DNA of 64,000 nucleotides, taken from positions 20,918,892 to 20,982,891 of the forward strand of contig OX421964.1 of assembly GCA_949128115.1 (NCBI GenBank), in the 5' to 3' direction. Positions 44,177-55,171 of this stretch are shown here, one piece after another. The notes beneath the pieces are model-generated. The model saw nothing but the letters and a program-made list of their open reading frames with translations, did no database searches and was not told where the DNA came from. The DNA comes from Anaspis maculata. Lineage: Eukaryota; Arthropoda; Insecta; Coleoptera; Scraptiidae. How positions within the stretch are numbered: the stretch's first letter is position 1; each line of letters begins with the position of its first letter. A program made the position numbers and the translations under genes.

Positions 44177-47100
44177 ACCGCATTTTTCAGTATTTCGACG
44201 GTTTGACAGTTTTTTTTTTGGCACTGCTTCCGTTGCCCAGGTATTCTAATTTTTAGTCTGCATTTGCACACTAGTGTGGAAAATGGCGCGTTGTCACATT
44301 TTTCCTCGCATTTTCTCGAGCATGCTACTAGTGGGCAAAACGACGTTTTCCCGCTCTTTGTAACATTACTCTTCACATCGAGCTTCACATACTGCCAAAA
44401 AAGTTCGAACCTGACTGTGCAGAAACATGTTCAAATCAAGGATTCAAGGTGACAGGTGACAAAACTGATTTAACTCACAACCACTATGGTAATTGATTCA
44501 TTACATACCTAGTAGAAGGTCGGGAAGTGACCCATTGCCGACCTCCCGAGAAAGTGAAGAAATGGTAGCTTTAGAAGGGAAATTTCAAAATATGCATCCA
44601 ACCAAACAATAAGTGTGTTAATCAGTATTTCCTGAACCACGTTTCAGCAAAATTAATCGGCCTATCTGAAAGTTATGACAAAAAGTTAATTTTCAGATTT
44701 CAACTTTTGAACGCCTGTAATCCTGCAAGCTGAGTACATGGTTGTGAATAAAATAGTCTACATACTCTCGACGGTAAATACATCATTCCAGCTTCGGGCT
44801 CTCTGTGCCCTCAGCAGTAATGATGTACTTCCCGTCTCGGTATGTAATATACTATTTTTACTACATTTTCACTAGGTGAAACATTTTACTGTTCTAAGCC
44901 TGAAAGTCTAAATTTGGTTACCTCTTGGGTTACCTTCGAAATACTGTTGGAAGAATTGTGGTGTTTGTTCTGCTTGTTTTGATATATGTAGATACGAGTG
45001 AGGAAAGTTACAAACTACAATCGCTTTGCTGGTTACACTTTTCACTTTCCTTAGATGTGAGTTAGATAATTATTCTAGTATCAATTGTAAAAATAATAAA
45101 TTGACAATACAAACACCCAGACTTTGCTCGGGAATCGTATCCGGGGCTCCTGCGGCCACAGACAGCAAGGCGACCACCTGTGTGTAACAATAATTGTATG
45201 AAACACATCAACCAATTCATGTGTGATGCAAAAAATGGTGGCTGTACGGATAAGGGCAATACGCAAATCCGAACAAAAAAATTTGCAAACGACTCAGGAT
45301 GTTGTGTATAATAAATAATATTCTAAAATAAAATGTGCGCATTATCCAGAAATTTTTGCAAAAAAAAGCCATAGAACACATCAGCGAAACCGGAGAGCAG
45401 AAAAAGGGTGTTGGGGCGGGGAAAAGCTAAAAACGACACGCCACATTAGAACCGTCGCTTTCAAAATCCAACAAGTAAGCCGGAAAATGAATAATAAAAT
45501 TATTTTGTTAAAAAGGAACAACATCAAACTTTCTAGATCGTTGTTGTATTGTTGGTTGCCTACATCACGCCAATGTGCGTGGACCTAAGAAGGGCATCGC
45601 AAAGAAAAGTAGTAGGTACGGACTAAACAATGGAATTACAAGTGGAATTTCAAAGAAACGATGAGTTTGATCGTGATTTCACCCTCAGTGGCGACTAGAA
45701 ATCGTGAGTAATAATATGGCAGTAATAAATAAATGAATAATTTATTTTCACTCGTATGACAATCACAAATTGTGTGAGAAAAGGTTACTACACAAAAACA
45801 TTGAATAACAGAAAAAACAACAAGAAAACTGCCACATATCACCAGCTACAGTACAAGAATGTCCAAGTTTACCGTACAGTCACCCAAAAGATATCTAAAC
45901 TTCCGGCTACTTCACCGGCCTAGCAGGAGAAACTTGTTTTTTCGTATTTGAGGAGCTGTTGGTTACACAGACCAGCAAACCTATTTTCGAAGGGAAAACT
46001 AGCTCATCATAGTCCTGTTTTGCACAAAACTATACTCGCCAGAGTTGAACAAAGATAGGGCGAGAAAACTGAATCGAAAAGAAAGAGCGGGACGACAACA
46101 ACGGCAACAAAAGCGTGTACAAGAGCGTTTACATTATGACATACTGTGTGTCCTTCGTCTGTGCTATTTTGCGCATATTTCCTTCTTTATACACTTTTCC
46201 ATGATGGTTAGCTTGCTCCGAACTGTTTGGAAGGCAAGGGTTCAAGTACTGCGAATCGTTCTCAGCTTCTCCCCGCCCAACACCTTGTTTTGCGCCCCGG
46301 TCCAATCCAAGTTAAATTGACCTTTATCCCTTTATGCTATAGTTCAAGTTCCAAGTATTTTTAAAATGCAACTGCCAGAACTTCACTCAAAATACTAGAT
46401 GGACAGGGTATCTACCTCAGTACCTACCTACAGTAAAAACTGAGAGTATAAAGAGAAAGAGGAAAAGAGGTTGATAAGCCGCGGTAGAAGATTTAAACTC
46501 AGAACTGGGGGCTTTGTCGCGAGGCGCCTACGGCAATACCATGGTAATAATTGGTCTCGAAGAATTTTTTTCCAAATGCCACTTTTTACTATGTATTTAC
46601 TTCATAAACAAGTTAAAAACTGCACTTTGACTTTATCGCACATTAATTAATCTATCGGCAACATTTATTGAAGCATTACAATATCATACGAGAAAATCTA
46701 GAATTCCAAGACATAAAATAATAATTTATTCTTTTTTCCCCACAGCAAAGTGAAGCTAATTGCACTACTACAGCTCAGTTACAATATTCACACCTCGTAA
46801 GGACTTCGTACCAATTTGCCTTAATGACGGTATAATCATAGAAAAACATGGGATGGGTATTACTGATGATATATTCTTGAGAATAAAAAATTATGCAGCT
46901 TGTCGTACCTACAAGAATATGCATTTAAAATAATATTGCCATTAAAATAGGTATCTTCATTTTTCATTCACTATTTTACATTCTGAGCAGGAATATAAAT
47001 TTTAATCCAATAGCAACAACAACAAACCACAATATGGACCTCCAGCCTACACCTTTTGCCAGTCTACCACAATATAAACACCCGAGAAGTGTCATACCAC

Positions 47101-47660
47101 CTCGCATACCACCCACTTTTACAACCCAGAAATACCTTTGCTGTCGACTTTACTACAGCGATTCTTTGGAAAAGAATTTTAATATTCTATCAAATACGAA
47201 GAGAACAATATGATTTACTTCGATTGCAAGCTATCCCGGTCCTGTCTAGGATGAGAGGTGGAAGGAGGAGGCAAGGCTGAAGTTTTGGAAGTCCTGGTGC
47301 CGGCGTGTACTATCAAGTCCTCCGCAGAGCTAAGAGGGATAAACAACTACATACGACAAGAAGAATAAAGATGGAAACATGCAGACCGAGATGCAGACAT
47401 TCGGGAGGGGAATGCTGAATAGGCCTCATCAACGCCGCGTGTTATTCTCGATAGCGATACAGGGCGATGCAAATATTTCATTAGATAACTATACAGCGTG
47501 TCATAAAAAAATGTGTCTGGAAAAACCGTGTCCCATGGGACACACAATAAAACTTGATTTATTGCCGACCCGAGTGTCCCAACTTCTCGGTAATAGTAGG
47601 TGGTAAATCGGTCGGGTACCAATTTAACCCTCGCCGGATAAAAGCACACCGCCACTTGGC
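44177..47660. other. Unassigned sequence with one small hairpin element
   Basis: Apart from the hairpin at 44750-44858, no feature is supported. The stretch 46620-47050 is very AT-rich. A plus-strand frame of 91 codons (46045-46320) starts with a basic, Arg- and Gln-rich segment but has no support. Confidence 0.3.
44750..44858. repeat. 109-bp hairpin element with GC-rich cap
   Basis: AAAATAGT...ATACTCTCGACGG at the left pairs with CCCGTCTCGGTAT...ACTATTTT at the right, and inner arms TACATCATT and AATGATGTA also pair. The cap contains GCTTCGGGC and GTGCCC. The design resembles the hairpin at 18163-18256, whose cap also carries GTGCCC and GGGCAC. Confidence 0.55.
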
Positions 47661-47666
47661 ACTTAC

Positions 47667-47996
47667 CGGAGTGTTCTCACGAAATAAAGAAATCCTGCGT
47701 CTTGTGGCTGGTGCTTCATGTTCGGGAACACGCGGCGGAACCACGAAGATTTTCCTGGACCTGCACTCGGCTTTGGTTAAACTGTAGGACCGATTGAAGA
47801 TCTTCACGTGTCTGTCGTTTATCTTCACTATTCTGTACTCGTCGTTCTTTTCGATAGTTTTCGATCTGAAACTGCCGCCGCAAAACATGTTGTTTTGTTG
47901 CACACGAATCTTCAAGAGCGTCGTCACAAAGCGGATCTTCACTGGGTGGGTGCCAGCGCGAAGAATATACCGTTCGACCCGGCAGCTGCTTGAGGA
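47667..47996 (-). CDS. Candidate coding exon 2 of an unidentified host gene
   Basis: On the minus strand this stretch of exactly 110 codons is open and has protein-like composition, including VERYILRAGTHPVKIRFVTT, then EKNDEYRIVKINDRHVKIF and SLTKAECRSRKIFVVPP. Many codons end in C or G. It ends at a strong donor (ACTCCG|GTAAGT) in phase 0, and begins after CCTCCGCAG, an acceptable acceptor. I do not recognise a domain. It is preceded by a candidate exon 1 (48066-48134) across a 69-bp gap. The plus strand is also open in part of the region, so strand choice is not certain. Confidence 0.4.
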
Positions 47997-48065
47997 CTGC
48001 GGAGGACTACTACTACAAATCTTGACCATGTGCTGGTTGGCACGAAGCGAAAGAACACACCTTAC

Positions 48066-48134
48066 CTGAGGTCGGACAAAGCACAATGCCGGGTTATGGG
48101 TGCGTGCAAGAAAGAGATGGGCGAACGCCTCCAT
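48066..48134 (-). CDS. Candidate first exon of the 47.7-48.1 kb gene
   Basis: An ATG in the context AAATCATGG opens a 23-codon reading, MEAFAHLFLARTHNPALCF then VRPQ, which ends at CCTCAG|GTAAGG, a near-ideal donor, in phase 0. The next exon would start 69 bp further left in the same phase. The gap is itself free of stops and divisible by three, so intron retention would also stay in frame. Against this model, the overlapping plus strand reads LRSDKAQCRVMGACKKEMGE up to its own donor CACAG|GTAAGC at about 48151-48156. Confidence 0.3.
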
Positions 48135-48156
48135 GATTTACGTGTGCCACAGGTAA

Positions 48157-49050
48157 GCCAGAACAGTGGCGTTGCAATGACTGTGTGGAAAAGGCTTGCA
48201 TGGATATAAGTTTGATCGATTTTTAAGTTGAGTCATTTCGAGCAATTTCCGCGTTGCTTCCGGAAAAAAATAATAGCCATCATGCGGCGAGTTTACGCAT
48301 TTTGAGATTTCGATTTCTCTCTCATTAGGTAAGATAGCTCGGATGCAGAATTCTGGCGGTTTTTTTAGGTGGAAAGAATGAATACAAGCATTTTAATGAA
48401 ACACGCCATTGTTCAGCGGTGCATCAACAGTTATGTTTGGTGAAAACGCGACCTTTTTAATCTTTAAACTGTTAATTTCCACAATGATTATTACTGCTTT
48501 GATTACGAATACAATATCAGGTTTATGTGAGTTATGCGCGAGGAAGTTGAACCACAGGAAAACACAACAGATCGTTCATTAATTTTTGGAGATTATAATA
48601 TTCGTGGTTGTGGAAGTGGGTTTGGTTTGGTTGCAGAAATTGGTTGGCAGGTTATTGTAATGCCGTGGAAAGTTTCTTCTAAACTGTGGTTGGTTCAAGC
48701 TCAAATGCATAGTACGTACTTGAACCTAGCTAAGGCTGACATGAAATAAACACTGGGGGTGAACAGACCTGTGTTAGGTGAATTCAGGAACCAATTTCTT
48801 CCGAAAGAGTTTCGCTAGAACGAATGTCCCTTGAATAATTCCCCATCTCAAAAAGTTTCTTTAGAGTTAAGCTACAAATTTTTTTCCTGGGAATGAATTT
48901 CCCTTTGAATCGAATCGATTTAACCAGAGTGCATTTTACCGAATAATGCCGTGTATAATAGCCTTTTGGCACCCCTTGAGGACTTGACGAAGTTTATAAG
49001 AAAGCATACACTTAGCCAAGTTATTTATTTGCCTATTGCGGCCATTGCGC
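48157..49050. other. Unassigned sequence
   Basis: No supportable gene or repeat was seen. 48530-48750 has a 71-codon plus frame with no family resemblance. Confidence 0.35.
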
Positions 49051-50180
49051 CTCGATTCGCCCTATCAGACAGCTCCTATTCTTCAGCTTCTGTCCTAGAC
49101 CGCCAACTTCCAAGGTCTCGCCTGTTGTCTCCTGATAGCATCCATACTTTGGCATTCGCCTCCAAAGTTCAGTTACCTGTTCCCTCCTTCCACACAGAAA
49201 AGATCGACCCCTGTTCATGTCGTTTGATGACCCCCTTTACTGGTGGTTTCCATGCTTCATTCCGGCCAGCACCAGGCTTTTCGTTTCAGGGGATATCCAT
49301 GCACGCACAAGATTTGTGTTGTGCAACATTGATGCTATACAAAAACAACACTTCGCCTTCAATCTTGTGACAGCCCCTATACTGAGGAGTCCGTCTTTTG
49401 AATAACCTTTTTTTCGATAATTCTCAAAGTCCACAGTTCACCTAGTCAGTAGTCAGCTCCTAAACGAAAGCCTCCTTTTTTTCGATCACACTTCATCAGA
49501 GAAAGCATCACCTCCTGTTTTCTGATAATCCTCATTATTGAAGTCTTTGCCCCTCCCATGAGCTTCTCCAGTGGGGACTCTGGTCTCAGTCTTCCAATAG
49601 CCTCTACATCTACAATGATCCTTATTCTTGGCCTGCGCTCCGACCATCTTCATACTATAGTGTACCGTTCGCCTCCTGAATTCTGATAGCCCGTTTACCT
49701 TCACATTTGTTCCTAGACAGCCCCCATGGGATTCTTACCTTTCTGATGTTTGAAAATTGAGTCAAACAAAAATTATACATAATGTGTTGGAAACAATATG
49801 TTTGGTTGGCCAAATCAAGTTCAACATCGCAGCTTATCGTCAATTTGTGATCGTTTGATGATAAACTGCGATCTTGAACTCAACTTGACTCACCAAAGGC
49901 ATTATTTTCAACACAAATATCACTTCCTATGGCTAACTCTAATGGAAAAAACTTGAAATCGATCATAGGCGCTTTTTTCTGAGAGTCTCATAATGACGAC
50001 GTATCTACCTCATATTGAAATTTTGGGCTTGTTCCCACTCGTCCCTCGTACTTCATTCTTCGCTCCGCATAGTACCTATACTAGAGACTTCGTTCTTCTG
50101 ATAAATCTGATCCCCTCTTTAAGTCTTAACTATGAGCCCCTCAGCTGAGCCGGCAGTCCTCATTCCTGAGCTTTCTTCCC
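49050..50180. repeat. Degenerate CTCCT...TTCTGATA tandem tract
   Basis: C- and T-rich phrases such as CGCCTCCTGAATTCTGATAG, CTCCTGTTTTCTGATAATCC and TTGTCTCCTGATAGC recur through the region, with spacing often near 60 bp. A separate hairpin element lies inside at about 49777-49920. No gene is seen. Confidence 0.45.
49777..49920. repeat. About 144-bp inverted-repeat element
   Basis: GTGTTGGAAACAAT at the left pairs with ATTATTTTCAACAC at the right. Within it, AGTTCAACATCGCAG pairs with CTGCGATCTTGAACT and CGTCAA with TTGATG. It has the form of a small MITE in the tandem tract. No target duplication was found. Confidence 0.5.
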
Positions 50181-50214
50181 ATCCCAAATTGGGGTCAGGA
50201 CAAATGGAAATATG

Positions 50215-50440
50215 TAGTCGATTTTTCCTGGGGAAGCTTTTTTCAAAGAAAATTTGTCCCGGGAAAATTCACTCTGGTAAAATTCTTTCTGGAAGTGATT
50301 ATTTTCCAAGGGAATCGATTTGTTCCGGAAAAATTGTTTGCATCGAATTCTTTCCAAAGAGAATTCGTCCTGAAGGAGTTCTTTGCAGGATTTTTTTCAG
50401 GGAGAATTAGTTCCGATTTGTTCCGGCGAAATTATTTTTA
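50215..50440. repeat. Degenerate 30-odd-bp minisatellite
   Basis: GAAAATT(C/T)..TCCGG and AATTC(T/G)TTC.. phrases recur about seven times at spacing near 30-35 bp. It ends shortly before the R1-type element begins. Confidence 0.5.
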
Positions 50441-50514
50441 GGAAAACTCATTCCTATCACGAATTCTGGTATTTACTGAAAGTGAACTAGTACCAAAGCA
50501 AAGCTGAAAAACGA

Positions 50515-51073
50515 CATGGGAGCGGAGGGACTGAGGGTTGTACAACCAAGGAGAAACCTCATTGTCCGCGACATTGGAGTTGAGATGCACAAATAGAAGA
50601 AATCGAGGACATTATCAAAACAACAATACAAGATCAGGTTACAATAAAAGCGAGAAACATCAGACAAGGATTCGACGGCACTCAGATCGCTAACAAAACC
50701 ACCGACAAGGAAGGAGTGAAAAAGCTACTAGAACAGGGTAGGATGCGCATAAGATTAACAATGTGTAGAGTACAGGAACAAGCTGTCATAAATAGATGTT
50801 TCAGATGCTGGGAATCGGGACATTTCACACACGAGTGTAAGGGAACGGACAGAACGGATCAGTGTTTCAACTGCAGCGAGACGGGCCATAGGATGAAAGA
50901 CTGTTGAACTCCGCCTCGATGTGCGATTTGTAACGAGCAGGGGCATAGAACAGGCTCCAAAACCTGCAAGAGAAACGAGGAGAAAACAAAACAACACGCA
51001 CAATTATGAACAAAGATTTCAAAATAAATTTTTTGGAAGGGAAACATGAACAATAACACCGCACAAAGCCTTC
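50515..51073 (+). pseudogene. R1-type ORF1 (Gag) remnant with zinc knuckles
   Basis: The reading starts LRVVQPRRNLIVRDIGVEMH, loses frame, then resumes IKARNIRQGFDGTQIA and KKLLEQGRMRIRLTMCRVQE. Three zinc knuckles follow: CFRCWESGHFTHEC, CFNCSETGHRMKDC and, after a stop, CAICNEQGHRTGSKTC (about 50800-50970). These C-x2-C-x4-H-x4-C motifs bind nucleic acid in Gag-like proteins of R1-clade retrotransposons, where the Gag packages the element RNA. At least one frameshift and one stop (after the second knuckle) disrupt it. It is cut at 51073 by the TA-flanked element. Confidence 0.8.
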
Positions 51074-51461
51074 TAGTACAGGCCAATAAGATATCTACCC
51101 GGAAATTTCAAATAACGAGCTGAAATTTGGAGAGTATCTTCATAGACTCAGTAAAAACAAGCCCTCAAAAGTCCCCAGAAATCCCATTTGGGCAAACGCC
51201 GATAACTTGATTTTTCATCCTACTTTCATTTTTGTTTTGTTTTTAGTCGCCCATCCATCAACAAAACATCCAGCGACCCGCTTTTTATGATTTTTTGCTT
51301 CTCCAGAGGTTTTTAAGGGTGGATAAGCGTAACGCAAAATCTATGAATCATTTATTCAACTCAAAATCACAATGTCAACACAAAAAAATTACGATGTATA
51401 AAAATTGGAGATCTTGTTATAATAGTTGAAATGTTAGGCGAAAGCACCCTGTATTTTATCG

Positions 51462-51548
51462 TTAAAACATGCCACTTGGCATGTAGTTGTTGTATAGACC
51501 ATAATCTTCCGATTCAGAAGTGTAGCCATCGGCGACAGACATACAGCT
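51462..51548 (-). CDS. Candidate terminal exon carried by the TA-flanked element
   Basis: On the minus strand a long pyrimidine run leads to CCCTGTGTTCAG, a strong splice acceptor. A reading of 28 codons then follows, SCMSVADGYTSESEDYGLYN then NYMPSGMF, and stops with TAA. AATAAA lies about 110 bases downstream (51350-51355, minus strand). That is the layout of a last exon with a short 3' UTR. Either it ends the element's own transposase gene, or it is a host exon that the element captured. No upstream exon was recognised within the element. The protein is not identified. Confidence 0.35.
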   Translation of the reverse strand, partial: SCMSVADGYTSESEDYGLYNNYMPSGMF

Positions 51549-52518
51549 CTGAACACAGGGTGGAAGAGAAAAAGAAAGAAGAAAAAAAAATTAACTCATG
51601 AACCGAAAGAGGTAGAGTCACGTAAACGGGCATACATAGCCTTCTGTTCATGCCCATGAAGCGCCATCAAACCATTTCAGATGTACTGAAGCGTTCCTGA
51701 AATATTCTGAAAAAACTGGTCTTTTCCCTAAACATTTAATTTTCAAGTAAATCAGTGAATTATCAAAGCACAGGAGTGAAACTTCATAATTTCTCATTCA
51801 GCAATGTAACAAACTGAAAACGATGGGTAGCCAGTGCCTAGGCCTATTCCCAGAAAAAAAAACATTCTCCTTTTTTTCTCCTCCCGAGAGCCATCGAAGT
51901 TTCTCCAAGTGTAGCCATATTTCAACCCAAAATTTTTTGAGCCTTTATCGTTCTTTCTGCGTCGAACTATCAGAAACTATAAAACATAAGTAGTGTCAAC
52001 ACCAAATCCTATCAAATCACTTCCAGATGAATCTTGTGGCCATATACTCTTTCCAAGCATTTGTTTGATGGCAACCTCGATGGCAACGAACACCTTATAA
52101 TTTTTGAAATGGTACAAACTTAGCTTGGCCAGTTGCCAGGAACGAACTTCTTATTCATTGATGATGATAATTTTGGTGGACTGACTTGACAAAATTTGGG
52201 GCACAAGAATGCCTAATGAATGAATGAATGAATGTAATGCATTCCTTTAAAAACCGCATCAGCCATCATGAGCAATGAAACTCTGTAAGACCAATAACAA
52301 CTCGAATGGGAAATACCAAGGGAAATACAAGCCCAAAACATCGAATCAAGAACCGGGGCCATAAAAATAGCACTTTGATAATAAGTGTGGTTTCTGCACT
52401 GGCTATGGCTGCAGCAATAGGTCGGTGGAGGTAGATGAAGATGACGAAATTCACCTATGTGCTGAAGATGGAGAGGAGTATACGCATATTCTCCCGTTAC
52501 GAGGTGCCGGCGCATCAG

Positions 52519-52717
52519 CTATATCCCATATACACTTTCTATTTTCTGTAGAATGACTTTTTGGAGCAGAAATAAAGTGACAAGCTTGGGGGCTACGGCT
52601 GATGGCATCTGCAAGGTTTGGCGTATTTGGGCCGTATTTTCCCAGCGCTCCAACTTATCACTCTATTTTTGCCCCAAAAAGTCATTCTACTGAAAATAGA
52701 ATGTGAATGGGATATAG
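52519..52717. repeat. 199-bp hairpin inside the TA-flanked element
   Basis: CTATATCCCATATACA at the left pairs with TGTGAATGGGATATAG at the right with few mismatches. The inner arms GTAGAATGACTTTTTGG and CCAAAAAGTCATTCTAC pair perfectly (17 bp). The loop of about 65 bp is GC-richer. It looks like a MITE nested in the larger element. Confidence 0.7.
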
Positions 52718-52965
52718 AGGAATCTTCTTACCCTATTTAATGATAATATGTATAGGTACTTAGTTCAGTTGTAACGAAAAATTAAAATAAACCTGTAAAA
52801 ACTGAGAAAAAGTTGAGATCATGTTAGAAATCAAGATGGCGGCGTTTGCCCAAGTGGGATTTTTCGGGACTTTTCAAGGTTTGTTCACAGTAGCTTTCTG
52901 ACAATATCTTAAAAATTTCAGCTTGTTATTTGAAATTTCCAGGTTCTAACTGGCCTGTACTAAAT

Positions 52966-53132
52966 ATAGATTACGGATAGGGAGATGATGTAAGAAGCAG
53001 AAGAACTCTTTCCCAAACAAGAGCTCATCAAATGGAAGAAATATGAAGAAGTCATCAAAGAAAATATTCCAATTTTCACGCTTAAAGAACTAAGAGTAGC
53101 ATCGGGTAAACTAAAAACACGCAAAGCCCCCG
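52966..53132 (+). pseudogene. R1-type ORF2 linker segment
   Basis: The plus frame reads LFPKQELIKWKKYEE, then FTLKELRVASGKLKTRKAP (about 53077-53131). This is the K-L-x-x-x-K-A-P-G-x-D-G-I stretch at the start of non-LTR reverse transcriptases. It is cut within that motif by the CACAGTG-ended element: the K-A-P is here and the following G-P is at 55176 onwards. The endonuclease that should precede it is absent. Confidence 0.75.
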
Positions 53133-53164
53133 CACAGTGGTCAGAAAATCAAAACTACGCGCAG

Positions 53165-53600
53165 AAATTCTGAAATTGTCAGAATGAGTTCACTGATGTA
53201 TTGACATTTTCAGAAAAATGTTGAAAAAAATCATCTTCATAATAGGGGGTTGTGACGGGGGCGACCAAGGGGGCGACAATTTGAAGAAGCGACTGAAATT
53301 TCCAAAACTTTCAGAATAAGTAGAAAACGGGTAGACATTTTCAAGGAAAATATTGAAAAAAATCAAACTTTAAAATAAGGGATGAAAGAAGGGTTGAAAT
53401 GTCGAAATTATGACTCCACGTTTTTGGTATCATCAAAATCTTCAAATCAAAGAGACACATTTTTGGAAAAAACATTTTCAAAAATTTATCTCAAAATACT
53501 GGTGGTGACAGGAGGTGAATTTTTGAAAAAAAAACAACTAAAACTCACGAAACTCTCAGAATAAGTTGTTGAACATGTTGACTTGAAAAAAATGCTGAAA
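53165..53600. repeat. About 130-bp tandem units inside the CACAGTG element
   Basis: TTTCAGAATAAGT-like and TTTTCAAGAAAAATGTTGAAAAAAATCA-like phrases recur near 53181-53232, 53310-53365 and 53553-53600, with spacing close to 130 bp or twice that. The repeat begins just inside the left inverted end and meets the truncated coding part near 53600. Confidence 0.55.
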
Positions 53601-53603
53601 CCC

Positions 53604-54348
53604 ATCAAAACTCCATTTGGAAGTCAGTTGAAAGCTTGTGTATGCCAAAGCATCGATTCCTGCTATGACTGGCTTCTGCAGCTGAACGATTCGTTCTGTG
53701 GTATGGTTCAAGAGCTCTTGCAACCGCACTTCACCAAAAGATTCGCTGCGAGACAAACTCTCCTCTTCTGGATAATACCGCTTCTTCGCCTCTAAGACTT
53801 TATCGTACGACAGATATATGTCGGCATTGCGTTCCTTAGCGGAAGAGCGCAGCTTCAAGTACTGATCTTCAGTCAAATTCAAGTCAATTAAAAGAGCAAC
53901 TGCTTCTTTAGGCGTATAAGGCTTAACGGGCTGAATTACTTTGGAAGCATTTAAAGTGTATCGCATTTCCTGAGCTTTGGAAGAGGACTGACATATTCGA
54001 GCTTCTTCGAATATTTCCGCAGTAGCATGATTGCCTTCCGCTCTCAAATTCACTTTAGTAGCATGTACCAACTCGCTCGTAGTGGCAGCGCTTCGAAGAC
54101 TTGGCACCTTTGCCCTTTCCCCACTTGACGAGCATTCACCAAATGGTTTTTGCAGGTCTACCAACTCTCCTATCTCCTACTGGAAAAAGAATTATATACT
54201 CAACCTCTTCATCTTGAACATCAAGCTTCTGATAGACATAGTTTTGTAAAGCCGTGATAGCCCCAGGACTATTTATTGACTTTTCTAGCATTAATTCATA
54301 CAAAATTCGCTTTGTCGTTTTAGCCATCCATGCAGTAAGTGAACACAC
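53604..54348 (-). pseudogene. N-terminal part of a RAG1-like (Transib-type) transposase
   Basis: Two minus-strand frames offset by one base cover this part. The first (from 54348 or the ATG at 54327, MAKTTKRILYELMLEKS) covers the start. The second (54164-53604) reads QPVKPYTPKEAVALLIDLNL at residues 78-97, then SAKERNADIYLSYDKVLEAK, LQELLNHTTERI (149-160) and LTSKWSFDGF (180-189). From memory, Y-T-P-x-E-A-L-A-L followed by K-W-x-F-D-G is the N-terminal to first-catalytic-Asp layout of RAG1-like transposases; D187 would be that Asp. Everything after it (the other two acidic residues and zinc-binding parts) is gone. It is contained in the CACAGTG-ended element, whose ends independently point to the same family. 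Confidence 0.6.
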
Positions 54349-55171
54349 AACAGGATTCCGGCTTTAGAAATGATTTCCACAAAATGGCGACGGAAACCTA
54401 TGAGATAGAAACGACGTAGCTGCGCCAGACAGCCAGCGTCGATGTAACATTGGAGGTGCGCATGCGCTAGTCATCTTACGCGCAGCTAAGAGGGCAATCT
54501 TCACCCCAGATTTAACAGGCTATAGAAAGCAAAGTTGCATTTCAAAGAAATCAGCTATCAGATATACTCAACTATGAATTATTATAGTGCTGTTTTCTAC
54601 TTGCATCGAAAGGACCTGTACAAATGTTCGTAAAAAGGGGTCTAGCTGCCAAGGTTGCAAGCATGGGCAGAAACTTTTGATTGCGTTTGAAAGCTAAAAG
54701 ATTGGGGAATGTAATGATATAGATTTTAGCGCGGGTCTCGATGGGTCTTCTGAGAAAAGCTTACGGAAAGTACCAACTTCGAAATAAAACTACCACCTCG
54801 ACAGCCCTTACAAAAAAAAATCACCAGCCCTTCAAAGCTAACGCATTGCTGAACATCACAAGCATTTTTGATAGAGAACAGTCTACTGATCCTTATGGCA
54901 CCACCCATCATTCTCACAAGGCACCCTGTTTCGTGGCATTCAGGGAAGAGAAACAGTGTTTTATGCCGAGAAAGATTCATATTCTTTGATCTAGTGAGTA
55001 AGCCAAGTTTGGCGTTTGATTTCATTGATTAATGTTCGTCCAAAAATTGTAGTTTTTGGTCAAATAGTAGTTCGAACTTTCCTCTACGATATTCCAATGT
55101 CAAAATTACCCATAAAAAAAAGTTCGTGAAATGGAATTTCTGCGCCGTTTTCCGATTTTCCGACCACTGTG

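Larger units (their letters stand above)
51076..52960. mobile_element. 1.9-kb TA-flanked DNA element with about 150-bp inverted ends
   Basis: The left end GTACAGGCC and the right end GGCCTGTAC are flanked by TA (51074-51075 and 52961-52962). Behind them about 150 bp on each side pair with good identity, including GGAAATTTCAAATAAC and CCCA(T/C)TTGGGCAAACGCCG. The middle carries no obvious transposase. It does carry a short minus-strand reading with terminal-exon signals (51462-51548) and a separate 200-bp hairpin (52519-52717). The R1-type reading stops at one edge and resumes on the far side. TA duplication fits a Tc1/mariner-like superfamily. Confidence 0.75.
53133..55171. mobile_element. 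2.04-kb RAG1-like/Transib-type transposon with CACAGTG ends
   Basis: Both ends start CACAGTGGTC and pair over about 38 bp with few mismatches, including GAAAATC and GCGCAGAAATTC. An exact 5-bp GC-rich duplication, CCCCG, flanks them (53128-53132 and 55172-55176). Five-base GC-rich duplications and CAC-starting ends are features of Transib and RAG-type transposons, and CACAGTG is identical to the heptamer of V(D)J recombination signals. Inside, reading leftwards on the minus strand, is the start of a RAG1-like protein (53604-54348). The catalytic part has been replaced by a tandem repeat (53165-53600). It is therefore an internally deleted, non-autonomous copy. No good nonamer match (ACAAAAACC) was seen at the usual distance. 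Confidence 0.75.

Noticed and set aside
43885..44388. 167-codon minus-strand open frame
   Set aside because: Most of it reads through minisatellite. No domain or splice signals are seen.
47525..47538. TGTCCCATGGGACA palindrome as a second copy of the one in the TTAA element at 11104
   Set aside because: Only the CCCATGGG core is shared. No TTAA or inverted ends surround it.
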